Both the position numbers and the translations under genes were made by a program. 64,000 bases of DNA from assembly GCA_027943335.1 (NCBI GenBank), contig BSBK01001581.1:695001-759000 (forward strand). The letters are read 5' to 3'. Below, in pieces: positions 1-13,480 of the stretch; within the stretch, counting starts at the first letter, position 1, and every line of letters begins with the position of its first letter. Under the pieces are notes generated by a model, which saw only the letters and a list, made by a program, of their open reading frames with translations, ran no database searches and was not told where the DNA came from. Source of the stretch: Chamaecyparis obtusa. Taxonomy: Eukaryota > Streptophyta > Pinopsida > Cupressales > Cupressaceae.

Positions 1-3000
1 CATCATTTCACCCAATCCGAAGATCATTGTTCTCTCTTCACTCTCCCTTTTCTCATTATTTTGTATCGTGGTGTTTTCCTAAAATTTAGTACCATGTGCA
101 ACTTACATTTTCTGCCCCTCAAACCCATGGGGGTCTTCCATATCCTAACCTCCACTAGCTATTGGGATCTCTTTTCATATAATAAATTTGATTACAATGA
201 GGGTTTCCGGGAGTAGAGACCAAAATCACAACTTAGACGACTAAAATTATCACTATTAAATGCCAATTGTTAAAGGCAATTATGGTATATAACAACTAAA
301 ATTATCACTATTATTTGTCATGTATATAACAATATGGTATACCATTCTTCAACTAGTATCATTTTTTCCTATATGAGGCTTTAGATTCACTTAGTATTGT
401 GACACTCAAAATATTGAGTCTCAATCCAATAACCTTATCTCTAAGAACTACAGCATAATGTCCATTAATTAGAAGGACAATACAAAAGCATCAAAATATG
501 ACAGCTTTAGAGTGAGAGAGATCCATTAATGATTAAATTTTTTGAAAATCCTGGTTCTTTTTTGGCCTACATCAGGATGAGAAATCTTAATTGTTGACAG
601 AAAAAGAAAAACACTGATCACCATGAGCTTATGGTAATCACCTTCTTCACCTAAAATTTTACAAGTTGCCTTGTTAACAAATGCTTGTTTTATGAAACTT
701 TTCTCCATGTAACTGTATCCAATGATGTGCTTGATTAACTGAAAGGAGGCTTGAGTTTTTCAAAGAAGAATGTGATTTATTCTCTATTATTATTGGTTGT
801 CTTTGGGATTCCAAGTTCACTGAATTTTTCCTTTATTAGTTCAAGTCCCACTTTTTACAGTGAAGATTAAATGGGTTAGCCATAAGGACTAGCCAAAATT
901 AAACTCTGTTTGAAGTCAATTTACTGTTTCATTTGGCTGGGAGGATTTTCCTAGGAAGATGTACATGTTTTGGTGCTAGTATGTTTCCAAATGGTAAATA
1001 TGAATTGGCATTTTCATTTTCAAATCAGACATGGTTACCATTATAGGAAGGTATACTTAAGTTTTCCCATCATTTATATGGCGTATGTGCCCAATTTCTG
1101 AATCAATTTGGATAGTGTTGCATAAGCTTATGGTCCATTTGACCTGTTCCTTTGCAGTCTAAACATTTTGTGCGTTCCTTTAAACTTTAAAGTGCTGATA
1201 ATATTTTGGAAGTATGTATTTGATTGATAAATGTTTCTGTTTGTGCTTGTCTCTTTCTATTTATGTTTTGTTTCCTATGCAAGTCTTGAGGAATCTTAGG
1301 AAGGATTCTTCTGAAACACTGCAGAGAATCCGAGTTAACCTATAAATTTTCATTTTATATATTTTATCAGGATCAATGAGTTTCTTGGATCATCCCACAT
1401 TTTACTTGTTAGGAAGGTCTTCTATTGCTTTCTGGACGTGTAGAATTAAATTGTGGTTCGCGAATTTATTGTGGATGCACTTTAGTAGATTAGATGTGGG
1501 TTTTCATTGGCTTCTACAACTTATATGTATATTTATATAATTGATGTTTGGAGAAGATTTGCAATCATTTTTTTTAAAGTTAATTTAGTTACCGGATCAT
1601 GTTGTGCATGTTGTCCAAAGATGTAATCTTTTAGGTGTGTATTGTAAATTCATCTTTGAAATTCACATCTTGTAAGTGGCAGACTACGGAAATGCAAAGG
1701 TAACATATAGTCTGCATCAATTAGTTTAAGTGTAGCATACTTATCTTGCATAGAACTGGACAAAAGGCATTTCCATGATATTGCATGAGCATTTCTTTAC
1801 TAAAAGCTGTGGAAATCCCAAAATTTCTCTTTAAAGGATAGAAGTTAATCCTTCTGGATGTTCATTTTCCAAATGATTTTGGAGACAGTAGCATGTGTTA
1901 GATCTATAAAATTTTCAAGTGATCTATATTGAGGGAATTATTTTCCCCAAGAGGCAATATTTATTTATTTATGCTCTTTATTGCACCTTAGCCTGCAAAT
2001 GTTAACTTGTGTCTATCTAAAATAATGGAACAATACTAGTTGCTAGGCTCTTTGGAGGAGGGTGTCTTATAGAGTGAAATGAAACCTTAGGTGATAGGTC
2101 TAATTATCAATAACCTCCCATCAATTTATTTTAGTTGTGTCTAAGGATGAAGGTATTTCTTATTCTAAAGAATGCAATTGGCAGGTTTGACTTGTTAATC
2201 CAAGTTTATGGTTTATGTTGGTCGTAGATTAATATCAATGTTATGTTTAATGGCGGCTGTAGATTTAGCAACCTCTTTTTATCCGTTTATAAAATTGTCT
2301 TGGTTTAGGTAACTTGAATGGTAGATTGTTCATTTTGCTGTGTAACAACTCTGTGTGTAATGCCAAATTGACTTTCACAAGCAGTCTGGATTTTGGCTTT
2401 CACAAGGTTGCCCATGGGGTGAAGGAAGACACACTGTATAAAATTATAACTGAGCTTCTCTTATGGCTTCTAGATGAAAGGATTAAATTGGTGGATGATG
2501 AGAGCTAGATGGGACAAGCATTTATCCCTGATTGATTCCATTATGATGTCTTACTTGTTCTTTGCAGACTTTTAAGTTTTGATATTTTTTTGTTTGTAAT
2601 TGTTGTTGTATAATCAAAACTATCAACATAATTTTGAGACAAACAGTCAATTAAGCAGGATTAAGAGTGGCTGGCCATAGTTCAGATCAAAATATATGTC
2701 TGCAGAAGAAATTGAAACCATTGTACGTATGTAACTTTCTGCTCCAAATCCGATACAATGCCTGCACAAAATCTTCTCTATGTTTTTAAAATAAACTTGC
2801 ACATATTTCTCATATAAATGTGCATATGTTCTTCAATATGAATCAAAATTATTCTTCTTACTTTCTGCTCTTTTGGTTTTCATTGAACCAAATGATATCT
2901 CATTTCTTGCTTTCTTTTCTAACTCCAAATTTATCTCTTTCTATATATCCTCCATATACCTCTTCATGAAAGGAAGCATCTCCTTGAATAGAGATAACTC

Positions 3001-3881
3001 TTTAGAAAGATAACACTTTTAGTTAATAATTTACCTTTTATAAATTACAGCCTTCTAAATATATAATTGTTGTCTTATTAACCATTGCCTATGAAATCAC
3101 TACAATTTTAACAAACTTAATCATTGTCTTTGTTTTATGGTTGCTTCTATAGTTTGGCATTGCTGCATATCCAATATGGGCGTTGCTTTAAAGAAAAAAA
3201 GCAAAAGCGTGAAAGTTATGGATATATTTGCATACATGAACTGTCTTTCAAATTTAATTTTCTGCAATTAGCATTGTATGTTTAACCATTGAACTTTTTG
3301 GTACACTAGAGCTTGTTTCCTTTTCTTAATTAGGGAAGACATGCAAAATTAATGTCATAAAAACTTCAAGTGTTTCAAGGAGGGACTTTTAGAATCAACA
3401 TAAAACAGTTCAATTGCAGTTGTCCTTTGTCTTTTGTTAATAACAATATTTCATCGTTCAAAGATGGAAAAATGTGAGCTAGTGGATATCATTTTTTGTT
3501 TTGTGTTAAATACAACTTAATTGTATGTATGTATGTGTATATATGCGCGAGTGTGTAAATTCTATGTTCAACTATTAGTTATAAATCACATACTTTTATT
3601 TTTTGCTTCACTTCTATCATGGTTAAACCTAGAAGCAGTGTTACTTCATCAAGGAATCTACTCTCATTTAGATGGAACATAAGGTTTACACAATATTCTT
3701 TTCTCTCATATTTGTATCTATTTATCTTTCATAGGTTACAAATTTGCAATACCATCCCCATTGATCAAAAAATTTGCAAGATACAAGTTACCTTGCTAAT
3801 ATCTGCAAACAAATTTCTTCATTTAGTGAAAATGAGTACCTTGATCATGATATGTCCACATGCTTACTACATTCATTACAG
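1..3881. other. Intergenic, no supported gene
   Basis: AT-rich DNA with only short chance reading frames. The 64-codon frame at 2314-2508 (+) has no recognisable motif and no convincing splice sites. A short TG/TA-rich microsatellite lies near 3522-3556. I looked for upstream exons of the beta-galactosidase remnant that starts at 3882 (the catalytic-domain N-terminus with its conserved Pro/Trp-rich blocks) and found none, so the 5' part of that gene is lost or diverged beyond recognition. Confidence 0.6.
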
Positions 3882-5071
3882 GTTGAGAATGGGTATGAAC
3901 TTGCTGAATATTATTGTGGAGAACCTGTGAAATCATATGTCAAATGGGTGGCTATTGGACTCAGTACAGGTGTCCCTTGGGTAATATGTAGATAAGTAAA
4001 TGCTCCTAATCCAGTTGTGAGTTTTGTTCTACTTCTTCAAATTCACTTTTGTAGATCTGAATTATTTTTAGAAGTTTATTTATGTAAAATTTGAATGTTA
4101 TGGACCTTTTAGATAAAGGTTTTATTTCATTGGAGAGCACCTTTGAATGCAAGAGTATATTATCTTAACACTAGCCAAGTAAAATGAGTATGCGAATGAC
4201 TAAGAGTAACTATTTATGATATTAGTCTATTTCCTCTATAGTTATTGTCATTGACACAACCTTCACCATGAAGACAACCACCTAACCACTTTCATGTTGA
4301 ACCACAAAAACCTTATCCAATTAATTTGAAGCTTTTTATAATAAAATATAAAAATTTATACTGCAAGAGCTACAAATTCAGATTTATTCAAATAATATGG
4401 TGGTATATTGGGATTGCAGATATATACTTGCAATGTTTTTTATTGTCAAGGTTTTACTCCCAATTCTAACAAAAAGCCCAAAATTTGGACAGAAAACTAT
4501 TCTGGTTGGTACGTACAGATTGATATTCAATCCCAAAACATGTTTCTTAAAATATTTATGTATAAATTGTGTTGGTTATTTCCATTTATGCTCAATATAT
4601 AGGTATATTACATATTTAAGGTATATTAGCTGGAACATTTTGTTAACACATATTAGTGATTTAATTTACAGGTTTCAAGCATTTGGTGGTGCACCACCTT
4701 ATAGGCTCGTGGAGGACCTGGCATTTATTGTTGCATGCTTCTTTCAAAAGGGTGGCACAATGCAAAATTATTAAATGGTATCAATTGGTTGTGAACATCA
4801 GTTGAATTTGTGATTATAAAAGAAAAACTTTTGTTTAAGAAAGTCATTTTTTTGTTAAAAACAATTAAAATGCGTGTTATGTGAATGATGCGAGATACCT
4901 ATTGGAGCATACATCATTAACAATTTAGATCTCTTTCATTGGCATCATATGTAGGATTAATACTTGAGTTGCACAATTTACAGTATCACAGAGGAACCAA
5001 CTTTGGTCGTACACTAGGAGGCCCCTTTATTGCTACAAGCTATGATTATGATGATCCCATCGATGAATATG
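3882..5071 (+). pseudogene. GH35 beta-galactosidase remnant, four exons with two in-frame stops
   Basis: Four exons with GT-AG borders encode the middle of a plant family-35 beta-galactosidase, a secreted cell-wall enzyme that removes terminal beta-D-galactosyl residues. Exon 1 (3882-4016) begins VENGY and contains GVPWVIC. Exon 2 (4420-4508) has [13 protein letters not shown] and [10 protein letters not shown]. Exon 3 (4672-4777) has PYRLVEDLAF and QKGGTMQNY. Exon 4 (4984-5071) has [13 protein letters not shown] and [13 protein letters not shown]. Together they cover about 140 of the usual 700-900 residues. Acceptors end in ACAG, GCAG, ACAG and ACAG; donors are GTGAGT, GTACGT, GTATCA and GTATGT. 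It is dead: TAA at 3993-3995 where the family has Gln, and TAA at 4772-4774 where it has Tyr. The conserved ENEYG acid/base motif reads ENGY, so the acid/base Glu is Gly; the WTEN nucleophile block survives. No upstream or downstream exons were found. Confidence 0.88.
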
Positions 5072-5520
5072 GTATGTTGTTTTTTCTGGATAAGTATTAT
5101 AGATTAATTGTACCACTATAAAACAGTTATAAATTACACATACTTTCATTGTGTTAAGAGCTATAAAGGTGGTCATTCAAAAAATTAAAAATGACACCAT
5201 TAATAAACCATCTAACAAAATTGTTTTTTAAAATCAGATATTTTCATCATTTCCATCCACGAAATGTATGTCACATAGGAAGACATATAATTAGTGATAT
5301 CACCGAAGGGATTAAACTTTAAAGGCCTCAAATTCAACATCTCACTGCCCATAGCTTTGACAATCCCTGTTCTTTGGTGCTGCAATTATGCCTTACATCT
5401 TTGTTCTATATGATAGTCACATCATCGTTGAACTCTTTTTTTATTTAGTGTTTACATAAAGCCCTCATGCTTGGTACTTTATAACTTTCACACTCTACTC
5501 TAATCATGCTTATCTTTAAC
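5072..5520. other. Intergenic, nothing recognised
   Basis: AT-rich sequence after the last beta-galactosidase exon. The expected next exons of the family were not found, so the gene fragment stops here. Confidence 0.5.
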
Positions 5521-6264
5521 TTATGATGTATTTCTCTTTTCCATAACAGTGATTGTCCTATCTGAATTTCCTGTTGCATTCAGTGGGTTTGTTAGTTGGG
5601 TGGAAAATTTGTAATTGAATAACTTCAGATTCAAAATAATTGGGAATAGAGTCGAGATAATTCCATCTATGTCTCCTTGCATTTTTTGAGTTTGGAAATA
5701 TGCAGGATCCACAAAATTGAGGGCAAGCTCAATCCCAGTTGTCATCTAAGCAATTTTATCCTAGTAGAACCTGCTCAATGCCTTAATAAAGAGACCTGGA
5801 TTGGGCTCAAATTCCTTCCATCTTAACCCTGGGGGCGATTATGCTCTACTTGTAGGTTTCAATGGTATTCTCCTTATTCATTTATTAATTAATCTCAAGC
5901 ATTTGATTGCTAATTTGGCTCTCAAAGATGGTGAGGGTGCTATCTTGGGTGCTCGCTTTTTGGTTGGGGCTAGTGACCACATTCACTGCTTCTTCTCTTT
6001 CTTGCTGCACCAAAATTTATATCTTGCCTCCTTCTTGAGATGGTAGTACATATCCCATGAGGCGGAGCTCTTCTAGCTTTGATCTCCAGTTGTTTGTCTC
6101 TTGGTTTGACTCTTCAATATTTGATTTGAAAATTGAAATACTATTTCTAACTTACCCCCATTAACTTGTTGCCTTGTTGTTGTATATTCTAACTCAAGTT
6201 TGAGGTTTCTCTGCTTTTGAGTATCCAGTTTGATGCAGAGGAAAGGGTAGTGGACCTTATTCAC
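5521..6264 (-). pseudogene. Decayed minus-strand coding-like segment, family unknown
   Basis: The minus strand holds stretches that read like protein but switch frame and contain stops. From high to low coordinates: a 63-codon piece ending at a TAG at 6073-6075; a stretch at roughly 5880-6080 in another frame with motifs such as KLEELRLMGYVLPS and STLTIFESQISNQMLEIN; then a 74-codon piece from 5745 to 5521 with GIELALNFVDPAYFQTQ. Amphipathic character and Gln/Glu content suggest an old Gag-like or coiled-coil protein. I do not recognise the family. No LTRs or motifs place it in a known element. Confidence 0.3.
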
Positions 6265-8054
6265 AAACTAAGTTCTTTAATTTGACTTAGAAACCCACAC
6301 TTTTTCCAAAGGTGCACAATAGCTTGATGAGATTCCACCCAACCAAGGTTACCCTAAATACAAACCAATGATAATTTTGGTATTTTAGGCTTTCATTTAC
6401 TTGGATTCAAGGTTCTTTAAGGTTCTAAGGTAATCTCATACTCCCATTCTTCAAAATCTTCACAATCTGTCTCAGAGGCCTAATAGCCCTGTCTAGTAGC
6501 CCTGTCCAGCGGTAAATGGATCTTAACTCTTTAATTTCCCAAAGGATGGAACAAATAAATGATATATTTGGATACCCTTTTTCACCTAACACAACATACT
6601 ATAAGATCTCAATAGACTCTTTTGGACCAAGTATGACTGTCCTCACTGTGTGACCCCAAAATGCACCAAAATAGGGTGATTTAACAAAGAAACACCTAGT
6701 TACTTGTACCCCCAAGACTCCAAACTTTTAAAAGTGTCTCAATATGTTACCAAACCTCTAAATCTAAGAGGAATTTAACCCAGCACCTCGGGAACATCAA
6801 AAACCCCAATTTACCTCTCTTAAACCCTTGATTTGAGGGTTTCTCCAATCTCCACCATCCAATCACTTCCTGACCTATTTGATGGTTGATTCACCATTAG
6901 TATACCAATATATGACTATCCAAATCATAAAAATGCCTTGCCCTTAGGGCCAAACTCTCACTGCTGCTCCCTAGCTATCAATTCCCTTAAGGAACACACT
7001 GTTCCAGCCAGTGTTCTCTTTACTTTCTCAAATCTCTGCAAGTAAAGAACATTAGAATTGTATAATACATTGTTAGTATCCTCTTTCCATGGGCCCTAGG
7101 CCTTTGGGTCCATGTAAAGGAAATAGGTTACAAAATACTCTTCAAAACAAAGGAAAAACTTAGCAAAATCAGTCTAACTCGTTGTAGATGAAGGAACAGT
7201 CATGCCTAAAACCCTTCAAAGCCTTTCAAAACATACAGTGCACCTTCCTAATATATTACTTGATCTTCCAAATCCTTAATCCAATCAGATGTACATGGAA
7301 AAGATAAGGAACTTCAAAGGAATTAATGCATTTGCTTACACAGTCAAGTTTGCTTCAGACAAAACGCAAGAACAGAGAGTTTAATGTGAATCTAAATACA
7401 TTCAACCGATTAATGAATGTTTTAGATTGATTTCTATTCCATCTTGTACTTGCAAATCAAAATAAAAGTAATGGGTCCTAATAACAATGCATAAAACACC
7501 AGGATTGCAGACTAAACTTGTGATTTTATTGAAAATACTGTTCTTGTCGTACACTCCAAGCTCCCCATCTGCCTTACAATGATTTCCAATAGATACATAT
7601 AACTTCATCACAACTTCCCCAACCATCCACAACCGGTTAGAGGGATTAGTTGGATGGTTAAACACTAAAATACCAATTTCCCCCCTAAATGGCTATTAGC
7701 AGTTACTATTTGAATATTTAAATTTTAAACAATGAAAATGCTTGAAAAAACCTTATTAAGTTGGATTTTAGGAACTCCAAAGGATTCCAATCACATAGGA
7801 GACTTAATCTCATTACTCTTATACTCCTAACTACCCTAAAACACCCTTGGACACTATTGGTCCATATTACATCCAAATTTGACCCTTAGAACATATAATT
7901 GAAATCCATTTCTTTGAATGCCTTTGCATGGCATTAAAACATCAAAGGTGCCAATATACTATAATTTATTGGATGTACATTGTTTAAGATCCCTTTAGCT
8001 TTCCTGATCCTTTGATTCACCATAGGTGACTTGATTGTCTTCATGGTTGATTTC
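6265..8054. other. No supported gene
   Basis: AT-rich sequence with short reading frames on both strands, such as 7402-7665 (-), none with a recognisable motif. It may be further decayed repeat sequence linked to the minus-strand segments at 5521-6264 and 8055-8276. Confidence 0.4.
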
Positions 8055-8276
8055 TCAGTCTTCATGGTTTGTGTGTTGATCCTTGGTGCCCCTGCACCAC
8101 AGTTGGCTTTGCAGCACTGCAACTTCTTTTAATAATTTTATCAATTGACCAATCTGGCTCTTAGACTCCTGTAGGATAATGTCTAGCCCTTCCTTCTTTT
8201 CTCTTTTCATATTGGCTAGAATCTCAGGCACCTGGCTAGGCAAAGTCTCGAGAAAATTATTCACCTGATTTTGCAA
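8055..8276 (-). pseudogene. Short coiled-coil-like coding remnant
   Basis: A 73-codon minus-strand frame that begins MQNQVNNFLETLPSQVPEI and continues with heptad-like Leu/Ile spacing (GLDIILQESKSQIGQLIKLL). The upstream frame continues a little further as Glu/Lys-rich sequence. It resembles the coiled-coil part of a Gag-like or structural protein and could belong with the remnant at 5521-6264. No catalytic motif is visible; family unknown. Confidence 0.25.
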
Positions 8277-9343
8277 TGCCTTGCTCTTTGTTTCAGTATT
8301 CTTGAGATTTTGAGTTACAAAATAACAATTGTAACAATCTGATGTTTACATATTTAGCACTTTCTTGGAGAAGTTCCACCCTTTCCTTTGGTTAGGCATG
8401 TTGCGTATTGATATTTAATGCTGTAGGATGAGACCTGAAGTAATTTTCATAGCAAGTACATTGGAACTGGAGGAAATGAGTCCAACTGACTTTGATCAAC
8501 AATACGGTAGAAGTATCAAAAGGAAGAGCTTGATGAGAGGCCATACTTATAATGGTTTCTTGAGAGGTTGCTGATGTCCGCTATCCTGTTTGCATTTTCT
8601 GTTATTTCTCCTTAACTTCTTACTTCTTTCTTGATTTTCTTGATGCTCCTTTTCTATCTTCCTCTTATTTTGTTCCCTGGGGTCATCTTTTTCCCCATTG
8701 ACAATTTATTGTCTGCCCTTCTGTGTTGTTGGCGCTTGTTAGGTGCTTGAGGGTTGTATGGTTTGACCTTCTTGGTAGACCAAGTCTTATGATACATTGG
8801 GTTTTTCTTTGGTGTCTGTAATAGTTAATTTTGTGGGGGATACCCCTGGCACAAACAAAAAGTTACTTTTGTGATTGTTTGAAATTTGACTTCGCCACCA
8901 TTACTACACTCTTGTGCTTGAGACCTTTGAATTGGTTGACTTGCAGAAAGAACCTTTGGTGCAAGAGCTCTATACAGTGAGGTCTTTTCTTGACCAGTTT
9001 GTTGATGTTCTTCACTAGAAATACTGGAACAAAATGCTTGATTGAGATGTGTTTTATTCTACAGATCTTCAAATGGCTAGTCCCTTGGCAGAATATTTGG
9101 GGAAGCATATATTTTGTTACTTTCAACTTCAATTCTCCACCGGGTTTTTGATCCGATTCTTCTTTCATAATTTCCTTTCAAAGTCAATTCCTACAAACTT
9201 TGGAGATGTGCGTGAGAATAAAAAATAGTTAACATAAATAATTTCATATGTATAAAGGTCTTGGGCTTCCTTTTGTGCTACCTTAACAACATGCATAGGG
9301 AGTTGACTTAATGATTTTTCTTAGATCTAATTTGTTATTTTAG
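8277..9343. other. No supported gene; possible intron upstream of the next feature
   Basis: A 101-codon basic frame at 8863-9168 (-) has no motif I recognise. The right end, TTTGTTATTTTAG ending at 9343, is a plausible 3' splice site (pyrimidine-rich tract plus AG) for the long exon-like frame that starts at 9344. Confidence 0.4.
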
Positions 9344-11520
9344 GAGATGGTATGGTGAGCTTTAGTGGAATAGTGGAGAGATTGAATGGAACCTACTTTG
9401 CACAATGGAACGTCAAGATGGTGGATTTAGTTGATATTTCAATTCCAAAGCCCATATCAAATGAAAGTGTGACACCATCATTAGTTACTAAGGAAACACC
9501 AAAGATGGATTTTTTGGATCAAAGAGCATCATGTGCTATCCCAGTATCTAGCTACATGTCTGATTCTCAGTTAAACCAGAAGTTTCCTATTGTGTTTTCC
9601 TAGGTTTCTTAACCAATGGTTCATCATATGCCTGAGGTGGTGGACTGGGACGGAAAAAAATTACCCTCTGATGTGGTTTATAAAAATCATAATTTGTCTC
9701 AAGAAAGTGCATCATCATCATTAGTTAGGAACCAAAAGCTGGAAAGTGGCATGGTCCACTATTATTCTAACCTGAGTGAGAGTCAGAATAAAAACTAGGA
9801 AGAGATGTGTCTAGGTGCAATGCTTTAGCCCATGCATCAATGAGATACTTCTATTTCTGGATTGTCGTCTCAATAGTTTCAAGGCCTTAAGCTGAAGAAT
9901 AATAGTAATGGAAATGTGGATGACAACAAGCTTGAAATTGTTGAACATCCTGCAGATACTGAACAGTCACCCAAAAAGTTTGGAGGCCATCAGTTGAAGG
10001 TGCCACATCAAACAGAGTCTCAGTCTTATAACAGTCAAATTTCTAATTCTTATCAGCAAGGATTACTTAAATAGAATGCCTGCAATACTGAAGTGTCATC
10101 TCAAGTTTCTGTACATCACCATTTGTTGGTAACGAATCTGGAAGATGCCTGTTTCAAAAAATCTATAGATGCATGTCAACAAGCAACACACGAACAGTTG
10201 GTGCAGGGAGGTTTTAGTTCATAGATGAAAAGTTGGCAACAACAACAGGTTCAAAAGACCTTACAAGAAAATATCTTGCAGGCATTGGAGAATGGTAACA
10301 AAGAACATTTTTCTTTGGCTGCTCAGTTTATTCAAAAACCAATTTCAAAGAAGCTAATGTGAGATCAGAGAAAGAAGCTCACCTAGTATGCAGACCAGTA
10401 TCAGATTCTTCATCTATGTAAACAAAAGTATAGGGGTCACAACATCATCTATTATAATCGTATGCTATCACAAAAAGAAGAAAAATAGGTAGACCTTCAA
10501 GGAAATGTGCAATTTCAGCAACCTAAAAACAAATATAAATCTAATATAAGTCCAGTCTACAGCTACCAGTCATCATCCCTAACACCCAAGACTAATGAAC
10601 AAACAACAAATAGAGGTGATGTGAATCTTTTTGGTCAGATTCTTTAGTCTCATTCATCAAACCTATCAAATTTTCCACCAAGAAGTAAGGTTGTTAATGG
10701 TTTGATTCTTTAGTCTCATTCATCATGCAGTGGCAAATTTTTATCTGAACAAGAACTGCCTACAAAATATTTTTGCATGTATTCTGAAGGAATCGTAGGC
10801 AAAAGTATAAATAATATAAGTTGGAATCTTAATGAATCTAAAGAAGATATGTCAGAATGTTTTGCAGCAGGGGGTTCAGGCCCAAAAGCTAATTTTAGGA
10901 AGTTTGGCACAGTACATTCTAGTCAAAAGTTCGGTGGGCAAAATTTCCAATTTGGGGAGGATAGTTACAGGCACGATCCTTGCAAGAGTACAAGTCAAAC
11001 TGAAATTTCACATTTTTCAAAGGATCCGGATTCACACTGTAGGTCAATGTCATAATGTTTGTCAAGTAGTAGTAGTAGTGTAGATCAAGATGTCAAAGTT
11101 TGTAACTGTAAAGTGCTATCTTCTGATTCATCCACGGTACCAGGGTGGCATGGTAGCGTGATACAAGATGTGCCATACCTGACGAAGGATGCATTAACAA
11201 TGAGGGAATGTGATTATTATCCTTCAGGATGTAAGGAGTTGGGAAATGGTTACATTTTTTCATTGGGTTTGAAACAGCCTGATCTTTTAGTTGAACTTAG
11301 GAGAGGGGTAGCTTTTGACAGAACACTCTCTCATGAACCTGGAAGATGTGATATAGTGCAATCCATTTTACCTTTCCAAGGTCAGAAGAGAAATATTTCT
11401 AGTCATATGGGGATTCAGGCAGGTAGAGGAGTGCCTGGAGGAATCTTTGTGTCAGATCCAGTTGCTGCTTTTAGAACAAGTGAAAGCATCATTTCAACAT
11501 CCTCACTTAAGAAGCACTAG
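9344..11520 (+). pseudogene. Long single-frame decayed exon, Ser/Gln-rich protein of unknown family
   Basis: One reading frame runs from the acceptor-like AG at 9343 to a TAG at 11518-11520, about 725 codons, with no frameshift but 14 internal stops: TAG at 9601, 9796, 9826, 9874, 10072, 10222, 10384, 10486, 10645 and 10711; TAA at 9610 and 11053; TGA at 9841 and 10360. Most TAGs sit where Gln (CAG) would suit the Gln-rich context. The first Met is at 9352 (MVSFSGIVERLNGTYFAQ). The protein is rich in Ser, Gln, Asn and His with no catalytic motif; the C-terminus has MGIQAGRGVPGGIFVSDP. A 22-bp direct repeat lies at 10638 and 10704, spaced 66 bp (22 codons), and each copy carries the same TAG. 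It looks like the large exon of a regulatory-type plant gene, but I cannot name it. Confidence 0.6.
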
Positions 11521-13480
11521 AGATCAAGGGCTGGGGAGAGGTGATTATGGAAGATAGGTCTTCTCTTTCTAAGTACATGTGATCAGGGTGAATGGCCCAT
11601 TGTACCATTTTGTATTTTCAAAAAATCCATCTGTAACATGTAACTTTTGTTTATTTTTTCCATGAGAACTAAATAATATGCCTCAGGAAGCTAGGCAATT
11701 TTGTCTTAAAAAATAAAAAAAATCCACCAAAGGTTTCAAACACCTGTTCCAACACATGGAACACATCAATTAAGGTCCAAATACACTACTGCCAATTTAA
11801 AGCCCTTCCTCCAATCAACTTCAAGGAAAATATTCAGTCTTCTTGGGCTTCTTGTGACTGATACATAGAGATATCAGTCCTTTATGGCCTCCAAAACTCC
11901 ATCAGACCTTCTCCAATCCTTCTGCAAGTTTGGTAACGCATAGCATACATATATACAGATAACCATTTCACTGATTTAGAGGATTTTGCACCAGTGAAAA
12001 GGTGATAAATAATTATTAGAATGTTCACTATTACCCTAACCTAGGGTTTCAGGCAACCTGTAAAGAAAATGTAATAACTTTTGATCTACTCAATGAAATG
12101 AAATGAAACCAATTTTTTTGTAAACTAGATTCATTCCTCCTTCATCTCCAATTGGTTTCACACTAGTATAGGTCTGTACAAGGATAGGTCTGTACAAGGA
12201 CATAAACAATGCAAGAAAAAAGAGACAAACACATGAAAGTTACAGAAAAGATGGTGTTTTATTGCTTCAAATTTTACAGAATCATTAACCAACCCTTTTG
12301 GTTGATGAAACAAGGTGTTTTATAAGTTTTCCAACCTTCCCTAATTGTTAGTAACCAGATTTTGCTTCTAACTAAATGTAGTAAGCTGCACTTGAGGAGG
12401 AGATGCAAGTTGAATATCCTCATCTACCTTATCATTAAACAATGCCCCAAAGCAAACTATAATGTAACAGCTTCCTTTTTCCTGGATTCTTTGTTCATTG
12501 TTTTCTCTCTTTCTAGTTCTTCTACCACCTTCTTTTTGTTATTCTCTTGCTTGAATATTATATTTTTCTCTCATTGGATATTTATTTACTTTCATTCATG
12601 ATAAATGGATGTATTTTCTTTACCCCACTTAGACTTTCCTACCGTATTTTCCCCTATACCAGTACTACCTTGTTGTATCTATTTTTTATGTGTCCCTGTT
12701 GTATTTTATTTATACCTATCTAGACACACATACACTCACCTACCAAGGGGTGGTGTATTTGCTAGCCATCTAATAGATATTCATATAGCTCTATAAGGAT
12801 ACTAAGAGGATAAACTTAAAAGGAATGTCATTTCATCAAATGCTATGATTGTAGGATATGCATACTCATTATTTGTTGAAAAGGATTTAGAAAATTTCAA
12901 GAAAATGAAATTGCTAGATTCTTTTCCAGAATACATATATTTGTCTTAACATTTGACTAATAAATTATAGTTTTTTTTCATGTCTTTATATGTAAATTCT
13001 AACACTTAACCCCCCCCCTCCCCGCAAAAAATAAAATAAAAATAAAAATGGAATGATCTAAAAAGCTTACAACACATTTAAGACAATTTGGGGTGGCTTA
13101 TACTCTGCTAATATTTGCATGGTGCATCCATTTCTAATCTGCATAAGACCATCTCCAGACATTGTGATAATCTCCTCTCATTCTCTTGTACACTACTACA
13201 TATCTCATTGTTTTGTACTTGACTACATTATTCCCATGTATCTTTGATGCATTTTAATCATTATTCTAATGTCTATTATTCTGTGACCTTCATGTTCTTT
13301 ATTTTTCCATTAACATCACTATTTTTCATTGGTGCATGGTCACATATTGCTTTTGCTTTGATATTGGTAATCTTGGTCACTGTTATAAACTTTATGACCT
13401 ACTGCTATGACTATAGATAGAAAAACTTGAAATCATGTTTAATGGAAAGTACTAGTATACATGGTATGATTATTCTTTAA
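11521..13480. other. No supported gene
   Basis: AT-rich DNA after the decayed exon. A tandem duplication of a 16-bp unit containing GGTCTGTACAAGG lies at about 12167-12201, and a C-run followed by A-rich sequence at about 13010-13050. Reading frames of 60-80 codons near 12362-12796 are T-rich, low-complexity translations without motifs. Confidence 0.5.

Noticed and set aside
2314..2508. 64-codon frame as an upstream beta-galactosidase exon
   Set aside because: No similarity to GH35 N-terminal blocks and no matching splice sites.
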